DNA from: Phreatobacter stygius
GTDB lineage: Bacteria; Pseudomonadota; Alphaproteobacteria; Rhizobiales; Phreatobacteraceae
Assembly (NCBI RefSeq): GCF_005144885.1
Contig: NZ_CP039690.1
Coordinates: 5,531,001 to 5,595,000 of the forward strand
Reading direction: 5' to 3'
DNA: 64,000 nucleotides
Below the pieces are notes generated by a model. It had not been told where the DNA came from, made no database searches, and was given only the letters and a program-made list of their open reading frames with translations. Shown in pieces: positions 8,622 through 17,405 of this stretch. The stretch's first letter is position 1, and every line of letters starts with the position of its first letter. The translations under genes were made by a program, and so were the position numbers.

Positions 8622-9065
8622 ATGACAACGACAGCCGAACAGACCCAAGTGACGCCGCCGAAGCCGCAGGTTCTTGGTGGCCTGTTGCCCTATCTCATGG
8701 TCGATGGCGCGGTGAAGGCCGGCGAATTCTACAAGCGCGCCTTTGGCGCCAAAGAGGTCTTCATGCATCCGGTCGACGCACAGGGCCGGACCATGCACCT
8801 TCATCTCCACATCAACGGCAGCTCGTTGATGCTGAGCGACGCCTATCCGGAATACGGCCAGCCCTTGGCGAAGCCGCAGGGCTTTTCGCTGCAGCTGGTG
8901 GTCGACGACATCGACGCCTGGTGGACCCGCGCGGTCGAGGCCGGCGCCGAAGTGGTCATGCCGGTGGAGCTGATGTTCTGGGGCGACCGCTACGGCCAGC
9001 TTCGCGACCCCTTTGGTTTCACCTGGGCCATGAACGCGCCGGTCAAGGCCGGCGGCGGCACCTGA
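8622..9065 (+). CDS. VOC-superfamily protein (PhnB-like)
   Basis: 147 residues. Single glyoxalase/bleomycin-resistance-type domain: GGLLPYLMVDGAVKAGEFYKRAF starts the first beta-alpha-beta module, and DRYGQLRDPFGFTWAM closes the second. The PhnB-like subfamily is common beside SRPBCC and YCII proteins; its substrates are mostly unknown. GGAGGC (8612-8617) lies just before the ATG. It is transcribed away from the GFA gene, sharing its 260-base upstream region. No function beyond the fold is claimed. Confidence 0.87.
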   Translation: MTTTAEQTQVTPPKPQVLGGLLPYLMVDGAVKAGEFYKRAFGAKEVFMHPVDAQGRTMHLHLHINGSSLMLSDAYPEYGQPLAKPQGFSLQLVVDDIDAWWTRAVEAGAEVVMPVELMFWGDRYGQLRDPFGFTWAMNAPVKAGGGT

Positions 9066-9113
9066 AGGGCGGCCTTACCGTCCTCCGGCCGTTCGAGCCC
9101 GCTTCGGGGCAGG

Positions 9114-9131
9114 GCCCGGCGCAGGCCGGGC
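9114..9131. terminator. Hairpin between convergent genes
   Basis: GCCCGGC-GCAG-GCCGGGC, a seven-base perfect GC stem in the 66-base gap between the convergent VOC and NTF2-like genes. It lacks a U-run, so termination is inferred from position only. Confidence 0.45.
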
Positions 9132-9581
9132 TCAGACCAGCCCGTGCTCCCGCATCGCCTGGTCTTCGTCCGGCGTGATGAAGGCGAAGATCTTCGGGCG
9201 GCCATCGGCGAAATTGAGGAAATAGAGGTTCTGGAAGGCAATCGTTCCGACAACGCCGTCGTTCGGCCGTCGATAGCCGAACTCCCAGTCGGTCCGCGCC
9301 ATGACGTTGCAGTCGTCCAGTTCGGTCACCGCGATATGGGTGATTTCGAAGCGATTGCCGCCGGCGTCGCGATAGCGCTGAAAAGCCTGGGGGATGGCCT
9401 TGCGGAAGGTCGCCTCGCTGGCGCCGCCGAACACGCCCTTCGGGCTGGCGCCGACGAAGAACGGTGCAAAGCCGGCGATGGTGCCGTCGACGTCCTGTTT
9501 CGGCGGGCTCTGCAGGGCGTCGTTGCTGCGCTGGCTATAGGCTTTGAAGAAGGCAATCGTCTGCGCTTCGAGCGTGGCCAT
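9132..9581 (-). CDS. NTF2-like (SnoaL/ketosteroid-isomerase fold) protein
   Basis: 149 residues starting MATLEAQTIAFF. An ATG at 9581 behind AGGA was chosen over a longer in-frame extension that has no homologous look. The pattern (N-terminal helix, 'HIAVTELDDCNVMARTDWEFGY', 'GTIAFQNLYFLNFADGRPKIFAF') is that of the cone-shaped NTF2 fold. These proteins range from isomerases and hydrolases to non-enzymatic ligand binders; catalytic residues cannot be assigned here. Confidence 0.82.
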   Translation of the reverse strand: MATLEAQTIAFFKAYSQRSNDALQSPPKQDVDGTIAGFAPFFVGASPKGVFGGASEATFRKAIPQAFQRYRDAGGNRFEITHIAVTELDDCNVMARTDWEFGYRRPNDGVVGTIAFQNLYFLNFADGRPKIFAFITPDEDQAMREHGLV

Positions 9582-9797
9582 GGGGGTCCTCCTGAACGCG
9601 CCCGATGCGGGCCGCGGTCTTAGTCGCGAACGCCGCGGTCCCGGCCATGGTTCCACCGACCGGCAGGGGGCCGCCCCGGCTCGGCTCGCATCATGGCAAC
9701 CGGGTGGCACGGGCGAAGCCGCGCCACCCGGTCTCTCCCCCTGAGCCGAGGCGGATCGGCCCCAAGGGATTTCGAACTGGATTGCGAACCTGGCCCG

Positions 9798-10916
9798 TCA
9801 GCTCAGCCGGTTGCGGAACATCCAGGCCGAGATCGGCATGGTGATGCAGGCGATGGCGCCCAGCGCCAGCATTTCCGGCGCCAGCTGCCGCAGGCCCGCG
9901 CCCTCCAGATAGACCTGGTGGGTGATGCTGATGGCGTAGCGCAGCGGATTGATCAGGGTGAAATATTGCAGCGCCGGCGGCATGTTGCCGACCGGAGCGG
10001 TGAGCCCGGAGAGCAGCATGAACGGCATGATCAGCACGAAGGACATGATCATGGCCTGCTGCATGTTGGCGGCGATCGACGAGACGAACAGGCCGATGCC
10101 GACGGCAGCCGCCAGGAACAGGAGAAGGCCGGAATAGAGCATGAGGTAGGAGCCGGCGAAGGGGATCTGGAACCACAGCTGGGCGACCAAAAGGATGGTG
10201 GTCGACTGGCTGAGCCCGACCAGCATGGCCGGCACGGCCTTGCCGATCATGATCTCGGTCGGGCGGAACGGCGTCACCAGCAACTGGTCGAAGGTTCCGG
10301 CCTCTCGCTCGCGCGCCACCGACATGGCGGTGAGCATCATGGTCATCATCATGGTGATCATGCCGATCATCGACGGGATCATGTTCCAGCGCGTTTCCAG
10401 GCCCGGATTGAACCAGGCCCGGGTCGAGATCCGGACCGGCGGTCCGGGCAGGCCGCGCGCCATGCGCCAATCCTCGGCAAAGCCGGCGGCAATGGCGCCG
10501 ACATAACCCTGGGCGGTGCCGGCGGTGTTGGAATTGCGCCCGTCGACGATGACCTGGAGCGGCGCGGCCAGCCCGGCCGAGAGCTGTTTCTCGAAATCCC
10601 GGCCGATGGTCACCACGACAAGGGCGCGCCGGTCGTCGATCAGCGGGCCGGCGTCGCCTGGCCGCAGCAGCGTCGCGACCCGGACGAACACGCCGGAGCC
10701 GTCGAGCCTGGCCGCGAAGGCCTGGGACGAGGCGCTGCGGTCGAGATCGACCAGCGCATAAGGCACGTTGTTCAGGTCATAGGTCGCCGCATAACCGAAG
10801 ATCAGGCATTGCAGGATCGGCGGCACCACCAGCACGACCCGGCTTTTCGGGTCCTTCAGCATGGCGAGCAGTTCCTTGCGGAACAAAGCGAGGATGCGGA
10901 ACAGCGTGTCGATCAT
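9798..10916 (-). CDS. ABC-2 type efflux permease (YbhR-like)
   Basis: 372 residues. ABC-2 permease with an N-terminal transmembrane helix (~20-40), a periplasmic domain (~45-165) and five further helices, including the 'REREAGTFDQLLVTPFRPTEIMIGK' cytoplasmic coupling loop (~210-235) typical of YbhS/YbhR/YhhJ. It is the last gene of a four-gene efflux operon, 4 bases after the paralogous permease. In E. coli the ybhGFSR products export cefoperazone and other compounds and also affect Na+/Li+ export; the substrate here is unknown. Confidence 0.92.
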   Translation of the reverse strand: MIDTLFRILALFRKELLAMLKDPKSRVVLVVPPILQCLIFGYAATYDLNNVPYALVDLDRSASSQAFAARLDGSGVFVRVATLLRPGDAGPLIDDRRALVVVTIGRDFEKQLSAGLAAPLQVIVDGRNSNTAGTAQGYVGAIAAGFAEDWRMARGLPGPPVRISTRAWFNPGLETRWNMIPSMIGMITMMMTMMLTAMSVAREREAGTFDQLLVTPFRPTEIMIGKAVPAMLVGLSQSTTILLVAQLWFQIPFAGSYLMLYSGLLLFLAAAVGIGLFVSSIAANMQQAMIMSFVLIMPFMLLSGLTAPVGNMPPALQYFTLINPLRYAISITHQVYLEGAGLRQLAPEMLALGAIACITMPISAWMFRNRLS

Positions 10917-10920
10917 GGCC

Positions 10921-12054
10921 TCACCCGAGCTCCTTGCGGGTGGCCCGCACCGACAGGGTCATGAGCACCGCGGCCATGCCGGCGAGCACCGCGGCATTGG
11001 GCCAGATGACGCTCCAGATGTCGCCGGCGAGGAACAGCGTCTGCAACAGGCTGACGAAATAGCGACCCGGGAAGATGTGGGTGATCAGCTGGATCGCCCA
11101 GGGCATGCTGGCGATGTCGAACAGGAAGCCGGACAGCATCATGGCCGGCAGGAAGGTCACGATCATGGTGATCTGGCTCGCCACGAACTGGCTCCTGGTG
11201 ATCGAGGAGATCAGCAGGCCAATGCCCAGCGCCACCAGCAGATACAGCGTCGAGACGGCGATCAGGATCACGAGCGAGCCGCGCAGCGGCACGCCGAACA
11301 GCAGCTTGGCTCCGGCAACGCAGAGCGCCAGTCCGACCATGCCGAGCACGAAATAAGGCACGGTCTTGCCGACCAGGATTTCGATCGGCCGGACCGGTGT
11401 GACGAACAGCGCCTCGAAGGTGCCGCGCTCCCACTCGCGCGCCACCACCAGCGCGGTCATCAGCGCGCCGATCAGCGTCATGACCAGCACGATCAGGCCG
11501 GGCACCAGGAAATAGGTGCTGTTATTGGCCTCGTTGAACCAGATGCGGTTGTCGATGGCGATGGTCGCACCGGTTTGCAGGTTGCCGCGGGCGCCCTCGC
11601 GCGCCTGCCAGCTGGCCACCGCGCCTTGCGCATAGGCGAGCGCGATGCGCGCCGTATTGGCGTCGGTGCCGTGCACGAGAATCTGGATCTCGGCCTGGCC
11701 GAGCGCGGCGTTGCGGGCAAAATCCGGCGGGATGCGCACGATCGCGCTGACCGCGCGCGTCAGCATCAGCCGCTCGGCCTCCGCCATGGTCTTCACCGGC
11801 ACGGCGTTGAAATAGCCCGACAGGCGAAAGCCCGACGCCGCCCCGCTGGCCTCCGCCGAGCTTTCCTCGGTGACGATCGCCACCGGCAGGTTCTTGACGT
11901 CGAAGGACAGGCCGTAACCGAACAGCACCAGCAGGACCAGCGGCATGACGATCCCGATGGCGATGCTGCTCGGGTCGCGGAACACCTGATAGGTCTCCTT
12001 GCGGATGAGCGCGGCCATGCGGCCGAGCGCGGCGAACCTGGCTGGCGCGATCAT
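10921..12054 (-). CDS. ABC-2 type efflux permease (YbhS-like)
   Basis: 377 residues, paralogous to the next permease: one N-terminal helix (~25-45), a long periplasmic segment, then five C-terminal helices. The coupling-loop motif 'REWERGTFEALFVTPVRPIEILVGK' lies around residues 205-230. The start overlaps the stop of the ATP-binding gene by four bases, which implies translational coupling. It should pair with the downstream permease as a heterodimer energised by the fused double ATPase. Confidence 0.92.
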   Translation of the reverse strand: MIAPARFAALGRMAALIRKETYQVFRDPSSIAIGIVMPLVLLVLFGYGLSFDVKNLPVAIVTEESSAEASGAASGFRLSGYFNAVPVKTMAEAERLMLTRAVSAIVRIPPDFARNAALGQAEIQILVHGTDANTARIALAYAQGAVASWQAREGARGNLQTGATIAIDNRIWFNEANNSTYFLVPGLIVLVMTLIGALMTALVVAREWERGTFEALFVTPVRPIEILVGKTVPYFVLGMVGLALCVAGAKLLFGVPLRGSLVILIAVSTLYLLVALGIGLLISSITRSQFVASQITMIVTFLPAMMLSGFLFDIASMPWAIQLITHIFPGRYFVSLLQTLFLAGDIWSVIWPNAAVLAGMAAVLMTLSVRATRKELG

Positions 12055-13856
12055 GCCGCTCTCCTGTCGGCCGGCTTCGCGTCGGCCTGGGCCCGCGCTT
12101 CGCGCGCGGCCTCGACAATGGCGATGAAGGCATCCTCCATGGTCGGCTCGCGGTCGTCACGCCGTGCGGCGCGCGAACGGATCTCCGCCGGCGTACCCTC
12201 GGCCAGCGCCTCGCCGGCATCCATGATGATGACCCGGTCGCAATATTCGGCCTCTTCCATGAAATGGGTGGTGACGATGACGGTCACGCCCTGTTCGGAC
12301 AGCGCGGTGATGCGGCCCCAGAATTCCCGGCGCGCCAGCGGGTCGGCGCCGCTGGTCGCCTCGTCGAGGAACAGGATTTCCGGTTCGTGCAGCAGCGCCG
12401 CGGCCATGGCCAGGCGCTGCTTGAAGCCGCCGGGCAGCTGGCCGCTCGGCAGGCGCGAGAATGCACCGAGCTCGAACTGCTCCTTGGCCCAGGCGATCCG
12501 GCCGGCCTTGCGGCTGCCGCGCAGGCCATAGGCGCTGGCGAAGAAGTCGAGATTTTCGTCGACGCTGAGATCGCCATAGAGCGAGAATTTCTGCGCGACA
12601 TAACCGAGCTTGCGGCGGGCCTCGGCGCGGGCGCTGCGCAGATCTTGGCCGGCGACCCGCAAGGTTCCGGCCGATGCCGGCAAAAGGCCGCACAACATGC
12701 GGAACGTCGTGCTTTTGCCCGCGCCGTTCGGCCCGAGCAGGCCGTAGATCTCGCCCTTGGCAACGCTGAAGCTGACCTGGTTCACCGCGATGAAATCGCC
12801 GAAGCGGCGGGTCAGATCCTTGACCTCGACGGCCGCGCCGTCGCCGGTGTCGCGCGGCCGGTCGAGCGTCATGGCATGAGCCTGGGCGCCGCCGCCGGCA
12901 ACCGCCCGGAACAACCGCATGAAGCCGTCCTCGAACCGGGGTGGAACCGGCTCGAGCGTCAGCGTGGCGCCGTTCGCCGCGAGTGGTGTCCGGTCATTGG
13001 CGGTGGCGCGCACCACCCGCACCCGGCCGGCCTCGGGTACCGCATCGACAATGCCGGATTGAACGAACAGGCGGGCCTGCAGCGAGCGCGCCGCCATGCC
13101 GTTGGGCGTATCGACCAGGAAGGTCGTCCCCTCGGCCTTGGCCGTCACCTCCGCCGGCGCGCCTTGCGCCAGCACCTGGCCGGCATGCATGACCACGGCA
13201 TGGTCGCAGAATTCCGCTTCGTCGAGATAGGAGGTGCTGACGATGACGGTGAGCCCATCCTCGCGCACCAGCTTGAGGACGATCTCCCAGAGCTCGCGGC
13301 GCGACAACGGGTCGACGCCGACAGTCGGCTCGTCGAGCAGCAGGAGCTCGGGTGCGCGCACCAGCGTGCAGGCGAGCCCGAGCTTCTGCTTCATGCCGCC
13401 GGACAGCTTGCCGGCCGGCCGTTCGGTGAACCGGCCGAGCTGGGTCATCTCCATCAGGCGGGGATAGATGTCCCTGCGGGCCGCCGCCGTGACGCCATGC
13501 AGATCGGCGTAGAGATCGAGGTTTTCCTGCACCGTCAGGTCCTCGTAGAGGCCGAATTTCTGCGGCATGTAGCCGATCCGGTCCTGCACGCCTTGAGGAT
13601 CGGCGGCGACCTGGATGCCGACCACGGTGAGCGCGCCGGCCTCGGCCTTCATGAGACCCGCGATGAGACGGAGCAAGGTCGTCTTGCCGGCGCCATCCGG
13701 ACCGACCAGGGCGGTCAGGCTGCCGGCGCGGGCCTCGAACGAAACGCCGGCCAGCGCCTTGACGATCTCGCCGGTGTCGCGCCTGAAGGTCTTGGCGATG
13801 TCGCGTGCCATGACCGGGGAGGGGCGGGACGTCTGGTCATCGGTCGGGGCGCTCAC
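12051..13856 (-). CDS. Fused double ABC transporter ATPase (YbhF-like)
   Basis: 601 residues containing two complete nucleotide-binding domains. The first has Walker A VGPDGAGKTTLL (~52-63), signature LSGGMKQK and Walker B LLLLDEPTVGVDP. The second has Walker A LLGPNGAGKSTT (~360), a signature altered to LPGGFKQR, and Walker B ILFLDEATSGADP. The LSGG-to-LPGG change in the second half suggests unequal sites. It overlaps the HlyD gene and the first permease gene by four bases each. It would sit on the cytoplasmic side and drive drug or metabolite efflux by the two downstream permeases. Confidence 0.93.
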   Translation of the reverse strand: MSAPTDDQTSRPSPVMARDIAKTFRRDTGEIVKALAGVSFEARAGSLTALVGPDGAGKTTLLRLIAGLMKAEAGALTVVGIQVAADPQGVQDRIGYMPQKFGLYEDLTVQENLDLYADLHGVTAAARRDIYPRLMEMTQLGRFTERPAGKLSGGMKQKLGLACTLVRAPELLLLDEPTVGVDPLSRRELWEIVLKLVREDGLTVIVSTSYLDEAEFCDHAVVMHAGQVLAQGAPAEVTAKAEGTTFLVDTPNGMAARSLQARLFVQSGIVDAVPEAGRVRVVRATANDRTPLAANGATLTLEPVPPRFEDGFMRLFRAVAGGGAQAHAMTLDRPRDTGDGAAVEVKDLTRRFGDFIAVNQVSFSVAKGEIYGLLGPNGAGKSTTFRMLCGLLPASAGTLRVAGQDLRSARAEARRKLGYVAQKFSLYGDLSVDENLDFFASAYGLRGSRKAGRIAWAKEQFELGAFSRLPSGQLPGGFKQRLAMAAALLHEPEILFLDEATSGADPLARREFWGRITALSEQGVTVIVTTHFMEEAEYCDRVIIMDAGEALAEGTPAEIRSRAARRDDREPTMEDAFIAIVEAAREARAQADAKPADRRAA

Positions 13857-14899
13857 GGCTGCCTCGCCGGAACGGCCGGGCGCTGGGCGGCCTCATTGCT
13901 TGCGGTTCCGCCATTGGCGGTCAACCGCACGGTCGCCGGCATGCCCAGGCGGAGCTGGTCGTCGGGATCCTCGACGAAGGCGCGGACCTCGTAGACCAGG
14001 CTGGTGCGCAGATCCTCCGTCTGCACGGTCTTCGGCGTGAATTCGGCAACCGGCGAGATGAAACCGATCCAGCCCTCGAACCGCTGCCCGGGGAAGCTGT
14101 CGGAGCTGACGTGAACGCGCATGCCGGACCGGACCTGGCCGAGCCGGGTCTCCGGCACATAGGTTCTCACCCATTTCGGCCGGATCTGGGCGAGCGAGAA
14201 CACCGGGCGGGTGGGCGAAGCCATTTCGCCCGGCTCCATCAGCCTGGAACGCACGATGCCGTCGATCGGCGAGGCGAGCTCGGTATCGGCGAACTGGCGC
14301 TGGATCAGGGCGAGCTGCGCGATATTGCCGTTCAACTGGGCTTCGGCCTGCGCGATGTCCTCGCGCCGTGGGCCGGCAATGGTCAGTTCCAGCGCACGCT
14401 GGCTGACCTCGACCTTGGCGTCGGCAACCGCCGCGGCGGCCTCGGCGCTGTCGAGATCCTGCTGGCTTCCCGCGGCGCGGTCGGCGAGCACCCGCCGGCG
14501 CTGATATTGGCCGCGGGCATTGGTGGCCTCCGCCTTCGCCGAGGCGAGATTGGCCCTGGCCTGGGCAACCTCTTCGGCCCGGCTGCCGTTGCGCAGGCGT
14601 TCGACCACCGAGCGCTGGGCGGCGACCGCTGCCTGTGCCTGATCGACCTGCGCCTTCAGGCGATCGCTGTCGAGCCTGGCCAGCACCTGTCCCTGGCGAA
14701 CCGACGCGCCTTCCTCGACCAGGATTTCCTTGATGCGGTCATTGCCGTTGAACGGCAGCGACACCTGGCGAAAGTCGACATTGCCGTAAAGCCGGAACTC
14801 GGCCTCGGCGGCCGGGCGTTTGACAAACCACCAGGCTCCGGCCGCGCCGGCGGCGAGGACCACGAGAACGGCAATGCGGCCAGGGGTGATCGTGCTCAT
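13853..14899 (-). CDS. HlyD-type membrane-fusion protein (YbhG-like)
   Basis: 348 residues. Short cytoplasmic start, signal-anchor helix (residues ~8-25: IAVLVVLAAGAAGAWWFV), first biotinyl-lipoyl half (~40-75), a long alpha-helical hairpin rich in Ala/Gln/Glu (~80-190), second lipoyl half with DTELASPIDGIVRSRLMEPGE, and a beta-barrel end. It bridges the inner-membrane pump to the periplasm. The ATG at 14899 was chosen because a longer frame would run into the operator region. First gene of the operon, divergent from the TetR regulator at 14991. Confidence 0.93.
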   Translation of the reverse strand: MSTITPGRIAVLVVLAAGAAGAWWFVKRPAAEAEFRLYGNVDFRQVSLPFNGNDRIKEILVEEGASVRQGQVLARLDSDRLKAQVDQAQAAVAAQRSVVERLRNGSRAEEVAQARANLASAKAEATNARGQYQRRRVLADRAAGSQQDLDSAEAAAAVADAKVEVSQRALELTIAGPRREDIAQAEAQLNGNIAQLALIQRQFADTELASPIDGIVRSRLMEPGEMASPTRPVFSLAQIRPKWVRTYVPETRLGQVRSGMRVHVSSDSFPGQRFEGWIGFISPVAEFTPKTVQTEDLRTSLVYEVRAFVEDPDDQLRLGMPATVRLTANGGTASNEAAQRPAVPARQP

Positions 14900-14923
14900 G
14901 GGCCGAGCTTGGGCCGATGTGTG

Positions 14924-14959
14924 ATAATTGTCAAATTCAAATTTCAATTATAGATTTGA
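14924..14959. promoter_or_regulatory. AT-rich operator region between efflux operon and CecR-like gene
   Basis: The 91-base divergent region contains nested inverted repeats: ATAATTG (14924-14930) with CAATTAT (14945-14951), AAATT/AATTT around 14938, and TCAAAT (14931-14936) with ATTTGA (14954-14959). This overlapping symmetry in an otherwise GC-rich sequence is what a TetR-type autoregulatory operator would look like. The binding protein is inferred to be the adjacent CecR-like regulator. Confidence 0.6.
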
Positions 14960-14990
14960 TTTATCCGCATTGGACCCTTATCCTGGCATC

Positions 14991-15674
14991 ATGACCGATG
15001 ACACGAGACTAGGCCGGCGGCCGCGCGGGCGCCGCGACGACGGCGCCGCCACGCGCCTGCAGATCCTGGAGGTGGCCGGCGAGGTCTTTGCCGAGAAGGG
15101 CGTCGACCGCGCGACCGGCAAGGAAATCGCCGAACGGGCCAAGGCCAATTCGGCCGCGGTGAATTATTATTACGGCGGCATAGACGAGCTCTATGGCGAG
15201 GTGCTGGTGGAGGCCCACCGGCGCCTTGTCGCCTATGACGTGCTGGCGGCGGTGGCCAAGGGCGAGGGCAGGCCGGAGGACAAGCTGCGCCGGCTGCTCG
15301 GGGTCGTGGTCAAGGCGATCATGGGCCCGAAAGGCTCGTCCTGGGCCTTGCGCGTGCTGAGCCGCGAGATCCTGGCGCCTTCCGCCATGTTCCACGTCTT
15401 GCGCGAGCGCGAGCTTCTGCCGAAGAAACAGCTTCTGGCCGGGCTGGTTGCCGAAATGCTCGGGCTGCCGGCCGATCACCCGGCGGTCTCGCGCTCCTGC
15501 ATCAGCATTGCCGCGCCCTTCGTCGTGTTGCTGATCGGCGACCGGCAGGTGGTGACGCAGATGTTTCCGGGCCTCGATCGCGACGAGCAGGCGGTGGACG
15601 CCATGGTCGAACATCTCATCCGCTTTTCGCTGGGCGGCATCGCCGCGATCGCCGCCGCCCAGCCGCAAGGCTGA
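14991..15674 (+). CDS. TetR-family regulator, CecR/YbiH-like
   Basis: 227 residues. The N-terminal helix-turn-helix (~25-70: TRLQILEVAGEVFAEKG, then KEIAERAKANSAAVNYYYGG) and a C-terminal ligand domain of the DUF1956/CecR type (~95-215). In E. coli CecR (YbiH) controls the ybhGFSR efflux genes, and the same arrangement is seen here with the divergent YbhG-like operon. That makes the assignment stronger than for an isolated TetR gene. The ATG at 14991 is preferred; an upstream in-frame ATG at 14928 would lie inside the operator. Confidence 0.9.
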   Translation: MTDDTRLGRRPRGRRDDGAATRLQILEVAGEVFAEKGVDRATGKEIAERAKANSAAVNYYYGGIDELYGEVLVEAHRRLVAYDVLAAVAKGEGRPEDKLRRLLGVVVKAIMGPKGSSWALRVLSREILAPSAMFHVLRERELLPKKQLLAGLVAEMLGLPADHPAVSRSCISIAAPFVVLLIGDRQVVTQMFPGLDRDEQAVDAMVEHLIRFSLGGIAAIAAAQPQG

Positions 15675-15675
15675 G

Positions 15676-15696
15676 GCTGGGGCGAGCCGCCCCAGC
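15676..15696 (+). terminator. Hairpin after CecR-like gene
   Basis: GCTGGGGCG-AGC-CGCCCCAGC, a nine-base perfect stem right after the stop codon. No U-run follows, so it may terminate weakly or stabilise the 3' end. Confidence 0.5.
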
Positions 15697-15734
15697 ACCC
15701 GCGAAAAAACCTGAAATCTCCGAGACACCAGGGC

Positions 15735-17396
15735 ATGGCCGCCTCGCACATTCTCATCGTCATCATCGCCGCCATCGCGCTGACCATCTTCGCCGACAAG
15801 CGCGGGATCCAGGCGCCCTTGCTGCTGGCGGCGGTCGGGCTCGCGGCCTCGTTCATCCCGGGACTGCCGCGCACGCAGCTCGAGCCGGGGATCATTCTCG
15901 GCCTGGTCCTGCCGCCGCTGCTTTATTCGGCGGCGGTCGACTTCTCGTTCTTCAGCTTCATGAAGCGGATCGGGTCGATCCTCAATCTGGGTGTCGCCCT
16001 GGTCGTGCTCACCACGGCGGCCGCTGGTCTGGCGCTCGGTTGGGCGCTGCCGGCCCTGTCGCTTCCGGCGGCCTTCATCCTCGGCGCGGTGGTCGCGCCG
16101 CCCGACGCGGTCAGCGCCGTTTCGATCGGCCGCAAGCTCGGCCTGCCGAACCGGCTGATGACCATTCTCAAGGGCGAAAGCCTGGTCAATGACGCCGCCG
16201 CGCTGACCCTGTTCAGCGTTGCCGTCGCGGCCGCGACCGGCCGGCACAACTTCATCGACAATGCCACGCTCTATTTCCTTTATGCCGCCGGCGTCGGCAG
16301 CGCGGTCGGCATCGTCCTTGGCCTTGTCGTGCACAGGATCAGGCGGCAGCTCGCCAACCCGACCCTGATCACCGCCCTGGCGATCGTCGTGCCTTTCACG
16401 GCTTACGCGCTGGCCGAGGAACTGCACGCGTCCGGGGTCATGGCGGTGGTCTTCGCCGGCTTCACGCTCGGCCACAACGCCACCGAACTGACCTTTGCCG
16501 GCCGCATTCAGGAACGCGAGGTCTGGCGCGTCATCGACACGCTGCTGGAGGCCTTCGTCTTCGCCTATATGGGACTGCAACTGCCCTTCGTGATCGAGGA
16601 TGCACGCGCCAGCGGCTTCGATCTGACCAAACTCTCGGTCGCCGCCGGCCTGGTGCTCGCCGTGGTCATCGTCATGCGCATCGCCTGGGTCATGCTGACC
16701 GCGGTCCTGGCGCGGCAGCGTCACAGGCGGCGGATGGCGCGCCTGGCTGGAACCGCGAGAGCCCGCGCCATGGCGCGTTCCTTGGCCGAGCCGCTGAGCT
16801 GGCGCGAGAACCTGGTCCTGTCCTGGACCGGCATGCGGGGCGTCGTGACGCTCGCCGCCGCCGCCGGCACGCCGCTCCTCACTGTCGCTGGCCAGCCGCT
16901 CGCCGGTCGCGAAGCGATCCTGCCGGTCGCCTTCACCGTTGCGATCGCCACCTTGCTGCTGCAGGGGCTGACGCTACCCTGGCTGATCAAGACGCTCGCC
17001 ATCGGCGACGCGCGCGAGGCCGACTATGTCAGGGCGCAAATGGCCTATGCCCGCAAGGTGATCGACGAGGCGACGGTCGCCGTGCTGGCCGACATGCGCG
17101 AGCAGCGGAACCCGGAAGTCGACATCCGCTTCGCCGCCCAGATGTTGCGGCGGGCACGGCGCGCGGCCGAGGCCCATGACGAGGACCTGCCCGGTGGCGG
17201 CACGGCCAAGATGGACGAGCGGCGCGACAAGATCCTGACGATCGCGCGCGCCGTGCTGGCCGGTCAGCGCCATGCCTTGATCGCCGAACGCGACGCCGAA
17301 CGGCTGGACGACGAGATCCTGCGCGAGGTGCTCGAAGATATCGACCTGGAACAGGCGGTCATCGCCCGGCGCAGCGAGCGCTCGGCCGAGCGCTGA
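15735..17396 (+). CDS. CPA1-family Na+/H+ antiporter
   Basis: 553 residues. About twelve transmembrane segments fill residues 1-425, with the conserved LGAVVAPPDAVSAVSI (~115-130) and LVNDAAALTLF (~150-160) motifs of the cation/proton antiporter core; the paired Asn-Asp is the transport site. A hydrophilic, charged cytoplasmic tail of ~125 residues (~430-553) follows, as in YjcE-like NhaP proteins. It exchanges cytoplasmic Na+ for external protons and helps pH and salt homeostasis. It stands alone between the CecR-like gene and a convergent hydrolase. Confidence 0.92.
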   Translation: MAASHILIVIIAAIALTIFADKRGIQAPLLLAAVGLAASFIPGLPRTQLEPGIILGLVLPPLLYSAAVDFSFFSFMKRIGSILNLGVALVVLTTAAAGLALGWALPALSLPAAFILGAVVAPPDAVSAVSIGRKLGLPNRLMTILKGESLVNDAAALTLFSVAVAAATGRHNFIDNATLYFLYAAGVGSAVGIVLGLVVHRIRRQLANPTLITALAIVVPFTAYALAEELHASGVMAVVFAGFTLGHNATELTFAGRIQEREVWRVIDTLLEAFVFAYMGLQLPFVIEDARASGFDLTKLSVAAGLVLAVVIVMRIAWVMLTAVLARQRHRRRMARLAGTARARAMARSLAEPLSWRENLVLSWTGMRGVVTLAAAAGTPLLTVAGQPLAGREAILPVAFTVAIATLLLQGLTLPWLIKTLAIGDAREADYVRAQMAYARKVIDEATVAVLADMREQRNPEVDIRFAAQMLRRARRAAEAHDEDLPGGGTAKMDERRDKILTIARAVLAGQRHALIAERDAERLDDEILREVLEDIDLEQAVIARRSERSAER

Positions 17397-17405
17397 CACC
17401 TCGCG

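Noticed and set aside
15009-16724. 571-codon minus-strand frame over the CecR-like and antiporter genes
   Set aside because: Spans two well-supported genes and their gap, with antisense-like composition rich in His/Asp/Arg/Gln.
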